A stretch of DNA of 64,000 nucleotides from Paraspadella gotoi. Taxonomy: Eukaryota; Chaetognatha. A program made the translations under genes and the position numbers. The stretch is from contig CM119268.1 in assembly GCA_051294375.1 (NCBI GenBank), positions 8,241,008 to 8,305,007 of the forward strand, given 5' to 3'. Of this stretch, positions 63,261 through 64,000 are shown in pieces (the stretch's first letter is position 1; each line of letters opens with the position of its first letter). Under the pieces are notes generated by a model. The model did not search any database, was not told where the DNA came from, and saw only the letters and a program-made list of their open reading frames with translations.

Positions 63261-63475
63261 TATGACTATCATCGCATCAATGAATGACAATCATCGCATC
63301 AATGAATGACAATCATCGCATCACTGAATGACTATCATCACAGCAGTGAATGACTATCATCACATCAATAATTGATTATCATCGAATCAATAATCAATTC
63401 CTATTACATCAATAAATTACTATTACATCAATCAATTAGTATTACCTCAATCAATTACTAGTACATCAACAATTC
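63261..63475 (-). repeat. 22-bp minisatellite, reverse orientation copy
   Basis: About 9-10 units of ACTATCATCGCATCAATGAA, decaying toward the right into ATTACATCAATCAATT. It is the reverse complement of the unit at 8952-9212. Shared flank words (GGCTCGATC...CTTTTAAGATTTT, about 63543-63572) also recur in inverted order beside the other array. Confidence 0.88.
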
Positions 63476-63761
63476 GTTATCGCATGATTCATTCGTTTTT
63501 TTCCGGTTTTTTTCATTAATTTTCTTATGATAGTGGGCTCTGGCTCGATCTTGAGTCTTTTAAGATTTTTTATTTTATGTTCCTTCTCTCTCTCTCTCTC
63601 TCACTCTCTCTCTCTCTCTCTCACTCTCTCTCTCTCTCTCACTCTCTCTTTCTCTCTCTCTCTCTCTCTTTTTATGCAATAGCGACGATCCTTATGCTTT
63701 TAAGATTTTTTAACTTGCATCATTTTTTCAACTTGCATAATTTTTTCAACTTGCATTCCGT

Positions 63762-63995
63762 CAAACTTTATATCTAGCTTCTTCACTCACTTTCCTACCG
63801 GCTCACAAAATTTCATCTCAATCTATCATGGTTAAATAAATAAAAAGATTCAAGTAAATGTGACTCATATTTTTTTCATTTAAACTCATTTCCACTGTAC
63901 GTTTCCACTGAAACTTTATATCAAGCTTCGTCATACGTTTTCCTACCCCACACAAAATTTCAACTCAATCTATCCATCCAATTATGATTAATAGG
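63762..63995 (+). repeat. Tandem pair of about 145-bp repeat units
   Basis: AAACTTTATATCTAGCTTC and AAACTTTATATCAAGCTTC begin two units that both continue with CCTACC, CACAAAATTTCA and CTCAATCTATC. This resembles repeat-element DNA and the second unit runs to the window edge. Confidence 0.6.
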
Positions 63996-64000
63996 AGTAT

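Overview
The window is eukaryotic and almost certainly from an invertebrate animal. The coding signal is short exons with GT-AG junctions separated by introns of about 0.8 to 37 kb, inside DNA packed with simple-sequence tracts (CT, CGT/CGA, GAT, GATA, GGAA, GGAAA), minisatellites, inverted repeats and assembly gaps. SSR density this high is typical of some arthropods (for example crustaceans and chelicerates). I infer an arthropod but cannot name the species. No bacterial operons, rRNA or CRISPR arrays are present.

The one well-supported gene is on the minus strand. Exon 1 (45536-45758) has a strong Kozak start and a hydrophobic leader. Exons 2-4 (43939-44060, 43098-43207, 42213-42290) together spell one complete fibronectin type III (FN3) domain, and every intron phase matches. 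A probable exon 5 (41369-41459) starts a second FN3 domain. A separate minus-strand exon at 3888-4038 encodes a single transmembrane helix and juxtamembrane residues and is probably a later exon of the same gene. The simplest model is a type I (or signal-anchored) FN3 cell-surface receptor spanning about 42 kb, with its 3' end beyond the left edge. I could not name the family.

Layout: 1-5 kb is gaps, SSRs and the transmembrane exon. 5-8 kb is ordinary intron. 8.0-11.0 kb is a composite repeat unit holding a 22-bp minisatellite and a 1.26-kb TATGCATA satellite, flanked by 45-bp direct repeats. 12.2-31 kb is a duplicated or haplotype-redundant tract (D1-D2, then D1'-unique 7.4 kb-D2') with error-rich arrays. 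31.5-38.4 kb is intron with a GC-rich block rich in homeodomain/TCF-like sites and a possible plus-strand terminal exon. 38.5-41.3 kb is a 71-bp minisatellite. 41.3-46.1 kb holds the 5' exons and a hAT-like foldback MITE. 46-64 kb is upstream DNA with long purine tracts, two copies of a structured 260-bp interspersed element, and a 1.17-kb near-identical duplication beside a 100-N gap.

Several duplications and noisy arrays look like assembly products (gap filling with uncorrected long reads, uncollapsed haplotypes) as much as biology. The most biologically interesting items are the intronic hAT-like MITE 27 bp from a splice donor, the structured 260-bp element, the palindromic satellite, and microsatellites that abut splice sites.
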